This document shows, piece by piece, positions 5,963 through 6,766 of a stretch of 6,766 bases of DNA. The DNA lies in the NCBI GenBank assembly GCA_021790955.1, contig JAJYFI010000076.1:483-7248 (forward strand), written 5' to 3'. This stretch comes from a bacterium (GTDB taxonomy: Bacteria; Elusimicrobiota; Elusimicrobia; UBA1565; UBA9628). The translations under genes and the position numbers were made by a program. The notes under the pieces were generated by a model, which was given only the letters and a program-made list of their open reading frames with translations, searched no databases and was not told where the DNA came from. Every line of letters begins with the position of its first letter. The stretch's first letter is position 1.

Positions 5963-6751
5963 ATGCAACGGAAGGCAACGGAAGGCAACGGAAGGCGACG
6001 GGGGAGCGAGGGGACGCGGTCCCCGGCCTTTCTCGGCTTTCTGTCGCTTTCCATCGCCTTCTTTGGCCTTCCGTTGCCCCTGGCCGCCGATTCTTTCTCG
6101 GCGATCAACACGATCAAGACCGCGGCGCCGCTCAAGCCCTTCGCGCGCGACTTGGGCGGCCTCATGGGCTCGGACACCTTCCACACGGCCCGGGTGCTCG
6201 GCTTTTCGGGCTTTGAATTGAGCGCGGACGACGCCGTTCAGTTCGACCCCGACAAGAACGACGCCGTCCTGCGCTCGGGAGGAGACAGCCCCATCTCGCT
6301 TCCCATCGTCCAGGCCGACATCGGCATGCCCTACCGGTTCGACGGCTTCGTCCGCGGCACGAGCTACCAGGGCCTCACCATGGCCGGCGGCGGGCTGCGC
6401 TACGGGCTTTTGAAAACGAACGACAAGCCCTGGGCGCCCCAACTGCTCGCCCTCGTCGAAGGCGACGTCGCCACCGATCCCTATTTCTCGGCGACGCACT
6501 ATGGGGGAGACATCGCGGCGTCGATGGGTAACCGCTTCATCGCTCCCTACCTGGGCGCCGGCTTCGACGCGACCAGCGTCACGGTCGGCTCCGACAATCC
6601 TTACCTTGACGGGACGTCGGCGTCGGTTTTGGAGCCGCGGTTCACGGCGGGCGCCCAGATCGTGCTGAAAACGTTCGTCTACGCCCACGTCAGCTACGTG
6701 TACATGCACCGCCAGAACGGCGCGCAGGGCGGCCTAGGCGTCCGGTTCTAA
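5963..6751 (+). CDS. Signal-peptide-bearing hypothetical protein, probable outer-membrane beta-barrel
   Basis: A 262-aa protein of a family I do not recognise by name. A long, basic N-region (residues 1-20, rich in R, K and G) precedes a hydrophobic core (about 22-40) and a likely signal peptidase I site after LPLAA (42/43). The mature part has alternating, glycine- and aromatic-rich strands (for example LPIVQADIGMPYRFDGFVRG, GGGLRYGLL, FIAPYLGAGFDA, FVYAHVSYVYMH) and ends in GVRF. A C-terminal Phe after a final strand is the usual beta-barrel assembly signal, which indicates the outer membrane of a diderm. There is no cysteine at the cleavage site, so it is not a lipoprotein. ATG 5963 is the only ATG that keeps the signal peptide; it lies one base after the mdh stop, with no clear Shine-Dalgarno. 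The first 40 codons lie in a repeat structure, so the start is less certain than the body. Confidence 0.75.
   Translation: MQRKATEGNGRRRGSEGTRSPAFLGFLSLSIAFFGLPLPLAADSFSAINTIKTAAPLKPFARDLGGLMGSDTFHTARVLGFSGFELSADDAVQFDPDKNDAVLRSGGDSPISLPIVQADIGMPYRFDGFVRGTSYQGLTMAGGGLRYGLLKTNDKPWAPQLLALVEGDVATDPYFSATHYGGDIAASMGNRFIAPYLGAGFDATSVTVGSDNPYLDGTSASVLEPRFTAGAQIVLKTFVYAHVSYVYMHRQNGAQGGLGVRF
5965..6000 (+). repeat. 10-bp tandem repeat (GAAGGCAACG, about 3.6 copies) at the start of the outer-membrane protein gene
   Basis: A partial unit GCAACG (5965-5970) is followed by two exact units (5971-5980, 5981-5990) and one with a single change, GAAGGCGACG (5991-6000). The array begins two bases into the start codon of the downstream gene and encodes its basic N-region. 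As 10 is not a multiple of three, each gain or loss of a unit would shift the reading frame. Confidence 0.85.
5965..6077. repeat. Long imperfect palindrome covering the signal-peptide codons
   Basis: The 12-mer GCAACGGAAGGC at 5965-5976 (repeated at 5975-5986 and 5985-5996) has its exact reverse complement at 6066-6077. GAAGGCGA (5991-5998) pairs with TCGCCTTC (6054-6061). A local hairpin GGGGAC-GCG-GTCCCC lies at 6010-6024 near the centre. Degenerate 10-base-like units are also visible on the right arm when read in reverse complement. This looks like a degenerate dispersed or self-complementary repeat overlapping the gene start. Confidence 0.65.
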
Positions 6752-6766
6752 AAAAGAAGCCGGGCC

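Noticed and set aside
6752..6766. AAAAGAAGCCGGGCC after the last stop as a terminator arm
   Set aside because: Only one possible arm is within the window, so a hairpin cannot be shown.
1..6766. CRISPR array, tRNA/rRNA, transposase, toxin-antitoxin or phage-defence genes
   Set aside because: No direct repeats with spacers, no tRNA-like cloverleaf in the one gap, and all substantial + strand frames are accounted for by the genes listed.

Overview
The window is a dense, GC-rich stretch of bacterial chromosome with every gene on the + strand. The 5'-truncated pilus/secretion ATPase, the GAF plus degenerate HD-GYP protein, the methylmalonyl-CoA genes, an LDH-like malate dehydrogenase and a signal-peptide beta-barrel protein suggest a Gram-negative (diderm) anaerobic or facultative bacterium. 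Elusimicrobiota or a similar lineage is my best guess. It is an inference from gene content and style, not something the sequence proves.

Layout: (1) 1-491, C-terminal part of a PilB/GspE ATPase. (2) 491-1600, GAF + HD-GYP-like regulator. (3) 1594-2004, free-standing B12-binding small subunit of methylmalonyl-CoA mutase. (4) 2004-2960, MeaB GTPase chaperone. (5) 2957-3370, methylmalonyl-CoA epimerase. (6) 3351-4922, carboxyltransferase (beta) subunit of propionyl-CoA carboxylase / methylmalonyl-CoA decarboxylase. These six genes overlap or abut end to end, so they look like one transcription unit with coupled translation. (7) 4923-5031 is the only real intergenic gap. It holds a perfect 30-bp AT-rich inverted repeat, and a consensus-like promoter lies just before it, overlapping the end of gene 6. 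(8) 5032-5961, malate dehydrogenase. (9) 5963-6751, a signal-peptide-bearing, probable outer-membrane beta-barrel protein. Its first 40 codons are written in 10-bp repeats and a long imperfect palindrome. The last 15 bases are non-coding.

How the genes fit together: mutase small subunit, MeaB, epimerase and carboxyltransferase interconvert succinyl-CoA, (R)- and (S)-methylmalonyl-CoA and propionyl-CoA. Malate dehydrogenase links oxaloacetate to malate on the C4-dicarboxylate side of the same route, consistent with either a succinate-propionate fermentation or propionate assimilation. The catalytic large subunit of the mutase and the biotin carboxylase / biotin carrier partners are not in the window and must be encoded elsewhere if the pathway works.

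The most unusual items are the two repeat structures flanking mdh. The second one supplies the start and signal peptide of the outer-membrane protein and could in principle shift its reading frame. Next are the altered catalytic residues of the HD-GYP protein and the A5T8 tract at its domain linker. I did not find an RNA gene, CRISPR array, transposase or an obviously new multi-gene system.
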